From Cokeromyces recurvatus (Eukaryota > Mucoromycota > Mucoromycetes > Mucorales > Mucoraceae): 64,000 nucleotides of DNA. The stretch lies in the NCBI RefSeq assembly GCF_025118155.1, contig NW_026251397.1, positions 703,501 to 767,500 of the forward strand, written 5' to 3'. The notes beneath the pieces were generated by a model. It was not told the origin of the DNA. It saw only the letters and a program-made list of their open reading frames with translations, and searched no databases. The translations under genes and the position numbers were made by a program. Below, in pieces: positions 35,411 to 46,688 of this stretch. Position 1 is the first letter of the stretch; each line of letters starts with the position of its first letter.

Positions 35411-35688
35411 GTTAATGAAAGATAAAGCCTGATTTTTATTTTGTGAAAGTCTGCAGTATTATCTGTTCATTTAAATTTTGAAACGTAAGCGATTCATTTA
35501 TGATGACGTAGACAATTTTAAAAATTGTAGTACCCCGCAGAGAAATTCAAGTTCGTCCCTTTTAAACTCGCGACAATACTTGTACACAACTTGTCCGTTA
35601 TAACTCCCAGCTTGTCGGTTTACACTCCAAATCAGTCTATCAAAGTCAAATCAATCAAAAAGAATAAATACTCTGATAATCTGCTATA

Positions 35689-37316
35689 ATGGGAGAGCTT
35701 TTTACATACTTCTCTGAACATGCATCATATAAGTTATTCGACATAACCAAGTTCTTGGATACGCAACGTTGTCCAACTAAACATTCAGCAATTGCCAATT
35801 TCAAGCTTTTCGTAGAGGGTATCAAAGATAGCAAAGATAAGAGAGAATCAGCAAAAAAGGCTAGAGCCTTTGCTAATACTATTATTAACGATAACTATGA
35901 GGTATGAAAAATGTTTACCAAGTATTTAAGGCTTGCTCTAAAAATCTTTATTAGATCTTAGAACAAAAAGCATTTATGGACTATTGGAATGCTAAGTCGG
36001 TAAAACTCACCAGATCAAAATTGAAAGCCGCAGAGATCCAACAGACAATGAGACAGGTGAAAAATTACGCCGATGTTTTTGCAGCAGAATCGTCTGATAG
36101 TGAAGAGAGTGAAGGATCTCAATATCGGAGCCGCGAATCAACACCATCATCAAGTAGCTCAGTTGCTGTAGACGAAGCTGAAGCTAAACAGTACCTCATC
36201 CATGATGGACAAACTTATCAGTACAAACTCAAAAAGGAAAACTCTATCAGATGGCTGGTGAATGATTATGATGTCTCTCAAGCATTCTTTAATTATCGGG
36301 ATGTTGCTATTAGTAAAGCTGAAGATTTGCAAAATTTGAATGATCACGAACATCTGGCTTTGGATGGAATAATGATAATTGACAATGGATTTGTAAATAC
36401 TGATATTGTGGATTACGAAGAAGTGCAATCTATTTTAAATGATATTGACCAAGTTGATGAATTTAAAAGTGTTTATATGAAGAAATCTCAGAATGAGCTA
36501 GTCATTAAGTTTGCAAACGATTTTGCTACAAGAAATATTGATATCACTGCAATTCAGAAATATGTCAAAGAGCACGAGAATGAACATCCGGACGATGCTT
36601 CTGTTTGTAGAGTTTTATACGATATGACGAATATTTATTGTACAGATTATTCTGCCGATCAATCAAATGAATCAACTCTTGTCCGAAATACAATCGACGT
36701 CTTTTTTAGATACTTCTTTCCAAACAGCCCACTGATTAAGTCAATTGGTGCTGATGCCATGATTTCTGATTCTTCCAAGAGATTTACCAGATTAGATCCA
36801 TCACTCAAGAACCATGGTAAAAGAGCTGATTTCACAGTTGTTTCTAATAAATCTGGTCATATTCTGTTATCGTTAGAAGCAAAATCAAACAAAACCAAGC
36901 ATGTAAATGAATTAGTAAAGTTATGTAGGGAGCTGAAAGACTCCATAAAAGCAATACATAATAATGGTTATTCTAATGTTATCGTTTCTGGTATTCTCAT
37001 GAAAGGGAATCGTTGTCATGTATATTGTATGGATCATGTATTTGATGGGATGTACCGTGTTGTACTGCTTAAAACAGTCAATTTTCCTAGTGATTGCTAC
37101 CAAATGCATCAGTTATTACCGATATTTCCTTTGTTCCAAAAGTTACAAATCATTGTTCATTCATCTGCAGTGAAATTACGAAATCGTCCTCTACCTGCCA
37201 CTCGTATTTTGGACAGTATTGTCTCAATGCACACACCAATTATTATAAAGGTCAGTAAACGTAATCTAGATAAAAATGATCCTGCTGTACAGCATGCCCG
37301 TCGACGATTATTCTAA
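35689..37316 (+). CDS. Unrecognised protein with possible PD-(D/E)XK nuclease-like core
   Basis: Exons 35689..35901 and 35955..37316 give 524 aa. I do not recognise a named family. Residues 1-100 are helical and Lys-rich; residues about 112-140 are a Ser/Glu-rich low-complexity linker. The C-terminal 230 residues look like a globular alpha/beta domain: a helix with TLVRNTIDVFFRYFF, then KRADFTVVS and HILLSLEAKS. Asp363 with Glu379-Ala-Lys381 has the spacing and hydrophobic context of a PD-(D/E)XK motif (D-x15-E-x-K), followed by a helix and the strands NVIVSGILMKGN and CHVYCMDH. That suggests a nuclease-like or effector-like domain, but only by motif. Codon use is less AT-biased than neighbours. 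It is the only gene in a 9-kb island, directly after the tandem array; a lineage-specific or mobile-element-linked family is inferred. Confidence 0.75.
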
Positions 37317-38406
37317 CCAAATCCCACATAATGTTACCCCCTCCTATGATTACCCTTTTTTTTATCTCGTTTTTATATGTCAGACTCACCCCTAAAGCAA
37401 TTTTATGTTTCTCATATTTAAGTTTTATTGCAAAATGAAGTGTTCACATTTTTTCATAAATGCATCTGAAAAGAGCGATAGCTCTTTAAAAGTTATTGAG
37501 TAGTATTATAGCACCATGTGGAAGAGGCATTACCGCATATTAAACTAAATGGTTTTGATAATCCATGTAGGTTTTATATGATGTCATATATTAACAGCAT
37601 CAGTCAGGCAAGATAATTAGGAAGTTATTTAGAACTTATAAAATAGTTTACAGAGAAGTTTTTGCAAAGGTGGGAGCAACTCGATTGGGGGGGATGAACA
37701 TCACTCAGTATTTAAGACCAACAGCTGTTGTAGGACCACAACCATCTCATAGTGTAGATTGTACGGATTAGAAGATAAAGCCAAAGAGTTTATTATATAT
37801 AATATATTAATATTGTACAATTTTCAAATGTGGGGTCAGTTCATAGATTAGATAATCATTTCGCATTCCACCAATTATTCTGAGTATCTGATTTTTTTAT
37901 TTTTTTATTTTGGTGTTAAACCCAGACGATTTACAAAACCAAAAACCAAAGATATTATTCAGACTAGTTGATTATTAAAATTGAGATGATCTTATTAAGA
38001 TACAGAATACAAAGGGTTTATAGACATTTGATAACAGGGTCACCAAATTACTATTTGATCTGACAAATCTAGGATTGCACGGGAAGATAGTTAATGTACC
38101 CAATAGATCTATATTATCATGATATTTATCCATAACTTTTGTATTGAAGACATTGCTAATTATTATACATATCATATTGGATGTATAGATAACTATATAA
38201 TGGTGAATTTACCCAAGTAAAGAACTCAGAGGACTAGCTGGTATAAATAATCGTATCTAATTACCCGTGATTATATAATGCATTTATTCTAGTAAAATAT
38301 AGCCTATAACTAAGGTGTGTATGCAACCTTTGGTCGAAAACGCAAATTGGATTATGAGAAAAGCGCCAATTGGGATAGATATTCAAAAGCGTGAGCTAAA
38401 TTTTTT

Positions 38407-38443
<37 letters not shown>

Positions 38444-39315
38444 TCAATTGGCACAGGACACACAGTAAAAGTATACCGTTTCGTTTCAAAAATATACTCT
38501 ACAGTAACGAATAGGCTCAAGGTTAATAGCTAATTATCTGAAATGAGAAGCAGTCTGTCTGGTCAAGTTGGAACTTTGTATCAGTTGGCCAAAGTTCTCC
38601 ATTATGATTTTTGGGGATAGACAATATGATTTTTTGAAAGCGACAGTCATTTTTACCCAAACTGATAACCAGATTTTGACTTGGTGGCATTTTTTTTTTT
38701 TTGGCAAAATAGCAATATTTACCAGCCGTACTGTATTGTACCTGTTTCTGTTTGTAAAATATGAACTATAATTTAAACTCAACCGAGAATTTCTGTCCTA
38801 CAAATTTTAAAAAGAAAAAAAAATATATTATCGTTGTAATGTAATAATACATTATTAATCCGAGGCCACCTGCATTATTCTTAGAGTTTAAGATGAAGAT
38901 CATCATCTAGCAATTATGATTTACTGCGTGTCTTTACCTATTTAAGAAAGGGTACCATCATAAATTTATCTTATGTATGCAAGGGAATAGGCTTATAAGG
39001 ATAAAATATAAAACCGCCCAATTAAAACATAATATAAATCAAGGTTCTGGATTACCTATGACATAATTTTTATGACTTTTTTCAAAAACTGTGGTACATT
39101 TGACTAATTAAATTTTATCTCCTCCCTTTTTTTTACTCAAACAGTATAAAAAAAATAAACCCCATTTATAACTAAAAATTCTTTTTCTTCTTTAATTTTT
39201 TTTCTATATTTCTTGAAGAGCACTTAATACATTAGTACTTACAGCAAATTTTTCTCCCTTCTCTCTCTCTTTGATTTCATTATATCTTTAAATAATAATA
39301 ATAATAATAAAAAAA
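37317..39315. other. Gene-poor region with coding relics
   Basis: 2.0 kb without an intact gene. Short codon-like relics end in stops: 37518..37617 plus (HIKLNGFDNPCRFYMMSYIN), 38323..38394 plus (FGRKRKLDYEKSANWDRYSK), and possible pieces at 37975..38175 minus and 38568..38771 plus. A 30-base A run lies at 38413..38442. It also includes the promoter of the phosphatase gene. Probably the remains of lost genes or mobile elements. Confidence 0.4.
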
Positions 39316-41937
39316 ATGAGTTTAGCTTTTGAATCACCTACACGAGGAAATGGATCTAATGAAGCTTATTTTACTCCCCTGAACATGCCGACCATTTTGA
39401 ACAATAATAATAGCAACACTACTACAGAAGAAGCCAATGCAACTGTCACAAGTTCAAGCTCAGCAGTCAATACACCTTATTATACAGCACCTATTAATCC
39501 TGTACTTCACCAAGAATTTTTAAATGCCATTCAAGCTCGACATGCAACACAAACTACGGTCTTGACACCTACTTCTCTTTCACCTTCTATGAATAGTAAT
39601 GTATTTAATTTAAACATGGGTGCACTTTCAAATCGTAGACAACCAACAGCAACTTGTAATAATAATAATAATAATAATCAAGTTTTACCTATTGACGTTG
39701 CAAATTTAAACCAGCTCTTAAACAATAAGACTCAATTACTTGTTTTAGACGTACGTTCTTTTGTTCAATATTCTCATTCTCGTATTTGTAATTCTATCAA
39801 TATTTCTATACCTAATACAATTCTCAAAAGACCTACGTTCACACTTGATAAAGTTTATGAAGCCATCGTTTTGGATCAAGCTCGTAAAAGATTGAAGTCC
39901 TGGGAATCAGCAGAATATATTGTTTTTTATGATCAACAATCCGAAGTTTTACAGGAAAATAGTGCATCTGCTTACTTGGGTGCTAAATTAGTTCGAGCAG
40001 GCTTTAAAGGAAAATTATATTATTTGAAAGGTATATATGTGTATATATAAGTATACTTAATATATATATACATATTAATATATTTATTCATTAGGTGGAT
40101 TTGACGCATTTTCAAGTATGTTTAAAGATAATTGTGAATCTAATGCAACTTCATCTCAACCACCTAAGAATAGTTTTAGTCCACCCACCATTGTAGGAAA
40201 TAGTTTTTCTTTAAAGTTACCCTCTAAGATGGTTAATAATGGAAACGGAAATGGAGGAGTAAGACCCAATTTGAGATTAAATAGTATGCCTCCATTAGGT
40301 CCTTTTACAGCCCCAATGCCACAGTTTGAAAATCAAGCATTTAATCCTTTCTTTTCTAATATACGTCAAAATCTGGAACTATCACATGGGCCGATTCGTG
40401 AAAGATTTCCTGTTAGACTTCCCTCTAGGTGTAACATAGATCCAATGAATCATGATCGTGTCTTATACGGTAATCATTGTTTACCTAGATGCGTTGCAGG
40501 CGGTCATCTAAAAGAAGAAAAATATTTCCAAGCACCTGAATGGTTACAGCGTACTATAAGAGAAAATGGAGCACAAATCTTAGCTGAGACATATGAAGTA
40601 AGTTATACGTATAATAAGAGAAAGGGGAGAGGGCCTTTATTTATATTTTATTTAATATTATTCGATTCTTCCTCCTCCCCTTTCCCTCCTTTTTTTTTTC
40701 TTTTTATACAAATATAGAAACTTGAAAGAACAGAACAAAGAAGACTACAAAATATTATGCATTTTCATTCAAAACATACAGATGATCCGAATGAATTTCC
40801 TTTTAGTATTGTAGCAGGAATTGAAATGGGAGCATTAAATCGATATACTAATATTTGGCCATTTGGTAAATTTAGCGAAAAAAAAAGGAGACTTTTATAT
40901 TTATGCTTACCTGTATAAATATATTATTAGAATATACGCGAGTTAAACTACGTGAAAGTAAAAATAAATGCTCGGATTATATCAATGCAAGCTATGTGCA
41001 GTATATAGATAGTGATGAAATTGCAAGTGATGCTCAACCAGATCGAACGAATACAAAATGTGTTAATATAATGAGAGAATGTCCATATAAAAATACACAG
41101 CCTTATCGTCGATATATTTCCACTCAAGGCCCATTGCCAGCTACATTTAATGATTTTTGGCAAGTCGTTTGGGAACAAAATTCTCGTGTCTTGGTGATGT
41201 TAACTAAAGAAGAAGAAATGAACAAGGTAAATATATACATATATATATATTTATATAAAGTATTCCATGTATATCAATGACATCATACCTATTCTTTATT
41301 TTTATTTTATTTTTTATTCATGTACACACATATAAAGATTAAATGCCATCGCTATTGGCCAACTGACATAAATACACCTACTCAATATGGTGAGTTTTCC
41401 ATTACTTTAACGAGCGAAGACATACAACAAGTCATAAATACAAAAGAAGATGAAACTGCTCATGAGGATGACGTAATGATAATTCGAAAGTTAACCATAA
41501 CCAAGGGAGACGTGAGTCGAACGGTAACTCATTTGCAATATACGGGCTGGATGGATTTCGGAGTTCCTGATAACCCAATGGGCACACTTCAGATCATTCA
41601 ACTGGCAGACAAAACTCAGTCAGATTATGATAAAAGTTTAACTGATCAAGTAGGTCCAATGATTGTTCATTGTTCAGCTGGCTGTGGACGTTCAGGAGCA
41701 TTTTGTGCTATTGATACTGTCTTGTATCGTTTAAGGAATATGAAGAAAGATGATAATTATGACTCTGACATTTTACTTCAAACCATATCTCGATTTAGAG
41801 AACAAAGGCTAAGTATGGTACAAACGTTAAGACAATTTGTATTTTGTTATGAAGCCATTTGGTGGTGGTTTCTTGGTTATGGCGAAGAAAATAATTCTTC
41901 AAAAGTGATTGAAAATCAAATGGATACCTCCTTATAA
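39316..41937 (+). CDS. Rhodanese-domain protein tyrosine phosphatase (Pyp1/Ptp2/Ptp3-like)
   Basis: Exons 39316..40030, 40095..40597, 40718..40865, 40931..41226 and 41338..41937 give 753 aa. A Ser/Thr/Asn-rich N-terminus is followed by a rhodanese/CDC25-like module ([20 protein letters not shown] to [20 protein letters not shown]), a low-complexity linker, and a classical PTP domain: [36 protein letters not shown], then the P-loop [10 protein letters not shown] with Cys666 and Arg672, and the Q-loop [10 protein letters not shown]. In yeasts this architecture dephosphorylates stress MAP kinases (Hog1/Sty1, Fus3). The rhodanese active-site loop has no Cys (VFYDQQSE), so it is likely a docking module. 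Linker P/S/T sites would suit MAPK feedback. Confidence 0.93.
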
Positions 41938-42317
41938 CATAGATTATAGGCAAAAAAAAAAAAAAAAAAAAAAAAGTAAATATTTATATAGATATACATA
42001 TATACTTATATAGATATACATATATATTTATATAGATATATGTACGTATATACACATGTATTAAGTATGTTTATATTTTTTTTTCTCTTCTTTGTTACTT
42101 TTAGCATTTATTTTTTTTTTATTCTTTCCTTTCTTGTTTTCTTTCTTATTATATATTTATTTGCTTCTTTATATATATACATGCATTACAGGTGTATGTA
42201 TATGTTAATGAAATAAATACAGTATATTTTATTATTATTATGTATTATGTATTATTATTATAGAATAAATGAATGGCTGACTGACTGACAATGTCTCTAT
42301 TTACATACATCTGTTGT
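41938..42317. other. Convergent 3' region with ATATAGATAT repeats
   Basis: 380 bases between convergent genes: an A run, then about four imperfect copies of a TATATAGATATACATATAT unit (41984..42045), T-rich tracts and ATT repeats. No gene. Confidence 0.7.
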
Positions 42318-43890
42318 TCATATAGTAGTATTCCATCGAATAATACGTCTTCTCTGACTCTTTTTACTATTTTTTACCATCTTGTGAACGGAATCAGCTT
42401 TAAGTGTATGAGGTAAGGAACGGAAAGTAAAATGTTGAAATGTTGGAGTAAAAGGTGAAATGGAATGATGAAGGGTAGCAAGCTTAGCCAGCTTAGCTGC
42501 TACAGAATTTTCTTGTGGATTCAAAATGATTTTTTCATCTAATGGTATTGTGAATGAAGACGAATCGTGACAATCCTTTGGTGATGGTAATTCTGGGCCT
42601 TCAGTAATGTACCAAGGTGCGTCTACGTCATGATCCTCTGAATGATAATAGTCATAATACACGGTGTCTTGTAAATGACTGGATAGAGATGGATCTGTTG
42701 AAGGATGCAGGTTATAATCATCATTCTCGTTTGTTGCTGTCTTTAAATCAGAATATTGATTACTACTGTAGAGAGGATTTAATGCGGATAGATTAACTGC
42801 TGTTAAGGGTATATAGTCATTATCTTGAGGAGTATATGAAGATACTGGTTCAAAATCCGAGGAACCAGCTGTATTTATAAATGGCTGTTGTTGTTGTTGT
42901 TGAGCATTGAAATAAAGTTCACTAAAGGTGGGTTGATTTAGAGTCTCGTTAAAATAGTGATGGGAAGATAAATCTGGTAAAGATAGCAAATCCAATAATT
43001 TATGTCTAGGAGGAGGAGTTGTGACGGTTGAAGCAGATGAAGAACAATTTGATTTATAATCCTGTCGTCTACTAAAGCCCGGATCAGAGAATACAGAACG
43101 TGCTCTATTCGATAGCAGTAATAACAAAGTATCCTTATCTTTCCTTTGAGCCCTCTCTTGCTCACTTTGGATATGTTTTAAACTTAAATTATGAATCATG
43201 ATAGGTAAGTCTTCCTGAAATAAATTTCGAAGTTGATTTTCAATTTCATGCTGTAAAAAAGTACGTACACTAGTAACGCTATCAAATGTTGAACTAACTA
43301 AGATGCTTTCTAAAGGATCATTTTTGAAAACAAGTGTAATTCCCTTTGTCTTTGATACAACTAATACAATAATTCCTCTTAATTTCAAGTCGCTAATCCT
43401 TAATAACATTGGTACAATTAAAGGCTGGTCTGCAGCTAGAACGTTAGGTCTTGTATATCGGGATAAATCGGACTCTTTTGCATACATCGGATTTGCCTAT
43501 TCATGAAAAAAAAAAAAATAAATAAAAAATGAGGTGACCTATAAACATATTTATTCATTAAAAATATTACCTGAACTTTTGTTTGAATAACGATAAAAGC
43601 ATCACCACAATAAGTTAATTTAAAAATACCACGAAATTTATCAGTTGAAAGTTCACCAATTTCTAATATCTCCAAGTCGGGTGCCTAATATATATTTATA
43701 TGATTAAGCATGCTATCTATCTATAATCCTTTAATATCATTACTATTGTGCCCATATTTAATTCTGTTACTGATATATGATCGACAATATTCTTTGGCTT
43801 ATTGCCCTTGTTTAAAGCTGTTTCAAGCTGTAATGTTGCTTCTTTATAAAATTCAGAGTCAAACTCTGGCCAATTAAATCGAAAGGCCAT
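42318..43890 (-). CDS. mdm34: Mdm34, ERMES complex SMP-domain subunit
   Basis: Exons (minus) 43890..43744, 43684..43571 and 43496..42318 give 479 aa. The N-terminal half is the SMP lipid-transfer domain with strong family signatures: [79 protein letters not shown] and [20 protein letters not shown]. The C-terminal half is low complexity with a short Gln run. Mdm34 sits in the mitochondrial outer membrane part of the ER-mitochondria encounter structure with Mmm1, Mdm12 and Mdm10 and shuttles phospholipids. Length and order match fungal orthologues. It is convergent with the phosphatase gene and 265 bases downstream of the transporter gene on the same strand. Confidence 0.96.
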
Positions 43891-44156
43891 TCTTGGTTAA
43901 ATGATTTTGTTAAATAAATGAATAATCTTGAAATATGTAAATGAAAGAAAAAAAAAAGAGAAATAATTAAAAAATAAAATAAAATAAAAAAGGAGGAGGG
44001 TGTGAGTGTGGGGGGAGAAGGGGTTTAAATTATAGTGTAGTAGAGGGGAGTGATGACTACAAACGCATATAAATTCTACATGTTAAATATGTAACATTGT
44101 GTGTAACAATCACCCACATTACAGGAAATGGATTATTATTTTAAATAATAATATTT

Positions 44157-46531
44157 TTATTCATCTTTTCCGATTTTTAAACTAATAAAACCTGCAATGC
44201 CTGCCATAACTGCACCTATTCTTAATATAAATCCTATCGTATCTCTTGAATCTTCTCCACTTTCTAAAATACGAAATATAATACTACTGAAAAAAGTAAC
44301 CAAGAATTGAGGTAAAACTATATACATATTATGAATACCTAAGAGCACACCTGCTGCTGGAGGTTGTTGGTTTTGATAAGTTTCTTCATATTGATCATTA
44401 TCATTATCACTATTACTATTACTGCTACTGCTATGACCAAGTTGTTGTTCTTGATTAAGATGCTTGATACCAAGCATTTGAATGTCTTCTTCTTCAATCG
44501 CTACAGGATGGTATAATACAGGCTCTGCTCCTATTATGCTAATACCCGCTAAACTTGTCCTTGAAGCCATCATATCTGGTTTATAAATGAATTGAATGGT
44601 ATCATTTTCTTCTTCTTCTTCTGAACCATATTTAGCTATACGTGATTGTTGCTCTACTATATATTCACCTAACAAAGAAAAGGGTGCCCACATTGAAATA
44701 GCCCAACTAATACCACATAATCCAATAACAACTGCAGCTGCTGTAACATCAGACACAAAAAAAGTAGATAGCATACAAATGCAGAATATAAAATGACTTA
44801 TCGTCCAGGCACGAGGTAATGTTAAAAAAGATAATTTAAAGAAACCAAGCCAGCTTAAACTGATCTCTTTCTTTCCAAATAATCGAATTGTACAGCTTGA
44901 ATCCTTCTTTTCTTTGGACACTGAAGTAACGAATAAGGGTAATAAAAATGAAGAAGATAATGAAACAAGAGAATAGACAAGAAATGCAAAAGAACCAGCT
45001 CGTGTTGCTTGACCTATTCTATCTTCCCCATCTTCATTCTCTAATAAGTTTTCATTGTATATTTCAGCAACCCAAGTAGTTGAATAAAATAAAAATGGAA
45101 ACCAACCAATCCATGCAAAAAATTGAACATTGCAAATCCTTTGAATTGGTTTAGGAAGATGCCAAATATTTTTAAATATACCAGAGAATAAAGTGAATGG
45201 TGAATTTTCCCTTTTCTGTCTATTTTTTTTTTTTTTGTTAAAAAAAATGTCAAATAGTTTCAAATAAAAAAATAAACAGTACCTATTTGTATCATTCATA
45301 TTAAACGCTTTCTCTTTAACAGTATAGCAAGTAATAAAATCACATGCCAGTAACACTAACGTAGCAAGTACACAAAGTACCTTTAATTGTGTATTACCGA
45401 GAAATGGGAAAGCACGAACTAAATCAGCATATCCCATAAAATATCCTGCTACATTTCCTAACCCAACCATTCTTCCTGCCCAAGCTGTACCATTTTCTTG
45501 TTGAGATGAAGGTAAAGAATCAACTATTAATGCTCTACAAGAAGCTTGTACTAAAAAAAAAGAGAGAGAGAGAGATTTTTTTTAAAAAAAATAAGATTTT
45601 TTTCTTTTTTTGATTTATATACAAACCACAATTAATACTAAAATCGAGTATATAAATGAATATAATTGCTATAATAATTGATACTAGTTTAAACTAGATA
45701 GCGAGAAAAAAAAAAGGTTCAAAAAATTGCTTATTATTTTTTTTTTCATATTTCTTTACTGTATCTCCTTCTTCTTGTCTTGTAAACAGCCATGTAATTT
45801 CTCTTGTCCATCCTATCACTAATAAGCTTATCACAACTACAAGACTTCCCCCTATTAAAAATGGTCTTCGTCTTCCCCATTTTGATTCACAGCTATCAGA
45901 TATAACCCCGACAATAGGTTGCATAATTAAGCCTGTTTTACGGTTTACTATTATATGTCTCTGATTATATGTTAAAATTTACCTGATAATGGACCTGCTA
46001 TCCATACTAATGACATGAATGATTTAGATAACCCTAATGAAAGTAAATAGGGTGTGCCTATATACAGACATATATACATGTATACATGTATGCAATTTAT
46101 ACTTGAATAAGATTCCTTTACTCATATAAATGTATTATTTACCATATGCCATTTCGACGGTCCCTGTTCATTACATCATATATAAAGGTCAGTTATATAT
46201 TGTTTTTATTTTTGCTCATTATATCCCATCATTACTGGTCTTACATGTAAACTGAAGTCTATAGCAAATAATAGTATAAACTTAGTATTCTCCTACAACT
46301 AAACTAAACACAGTTAAATATTTACCCTGCTAAACATAATGTAAGAAAAATAATTCTAATGGTATTATTGGGCCCTCGAATATAGTTGCTATTACTTGTA
46401 TCGTTATTTGAAAGTGTATTGGCAACTACGGTGGGCAACATTGGATCTTGCGCATCGTTGTCATGATCATTATATTCTTGACTTGGCGGATCGTATAAAT
46501 GTGGCTCCTGGTATACATTAGGTGAATTCAT
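44157..46531 (-). CDS. GPH-family sucrose/alpha-glucoside-type proton symporter (SUT/SLC45-like)
   Basis: Eight exons (minus): 46531..46326, 46258..46245 (14 nt), 46163..46143 (21 nt), 46057..45983, 45932..45760, 45693..45627, 45550..45283, 45219..44157; sum 628 aa. About 12 membrane segments; signatures are LCLAGLQFTWTVEMAYGTPY, SLVWIAGPLSGLIMQPIVGV, SKWGRRRPFLIGG, CRALIVDSLPSSQQENGTAW and FAWIGWFPFLFYSTTWVAEI. Similar to fungal Sut1-type and animal SLC45 carriers that import sucrose, maltose or related glucosides with protons across the plasma membrane. A long cytosolic loop sits between later segments, including a Gln/Ser/Asp-rich part. The first ATG is 46531. The two tiny exons are needed to rebuild the conserved first membrane segment. 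The last intron is stop-free and in frame. Confidence 0.9.
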
Positions 46532-46640
46532 AACTAAATGAGCCAAATACTATATTTAAAGGTATTATTATTTAGAAAAAAAAGAAGAAAAGAGAAGCAA
46601 AAGAATTAAAAAAAATAATAAATAAACGTATTTGTTAGTG

Positions 46641-46688
<48 letters not shown>

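Noticed and set aside
38534..38782. Overlapping open frames on both strands
   Set aside because: Both translations are low-information and mirror each other; no family resemblance, no splice or start support.
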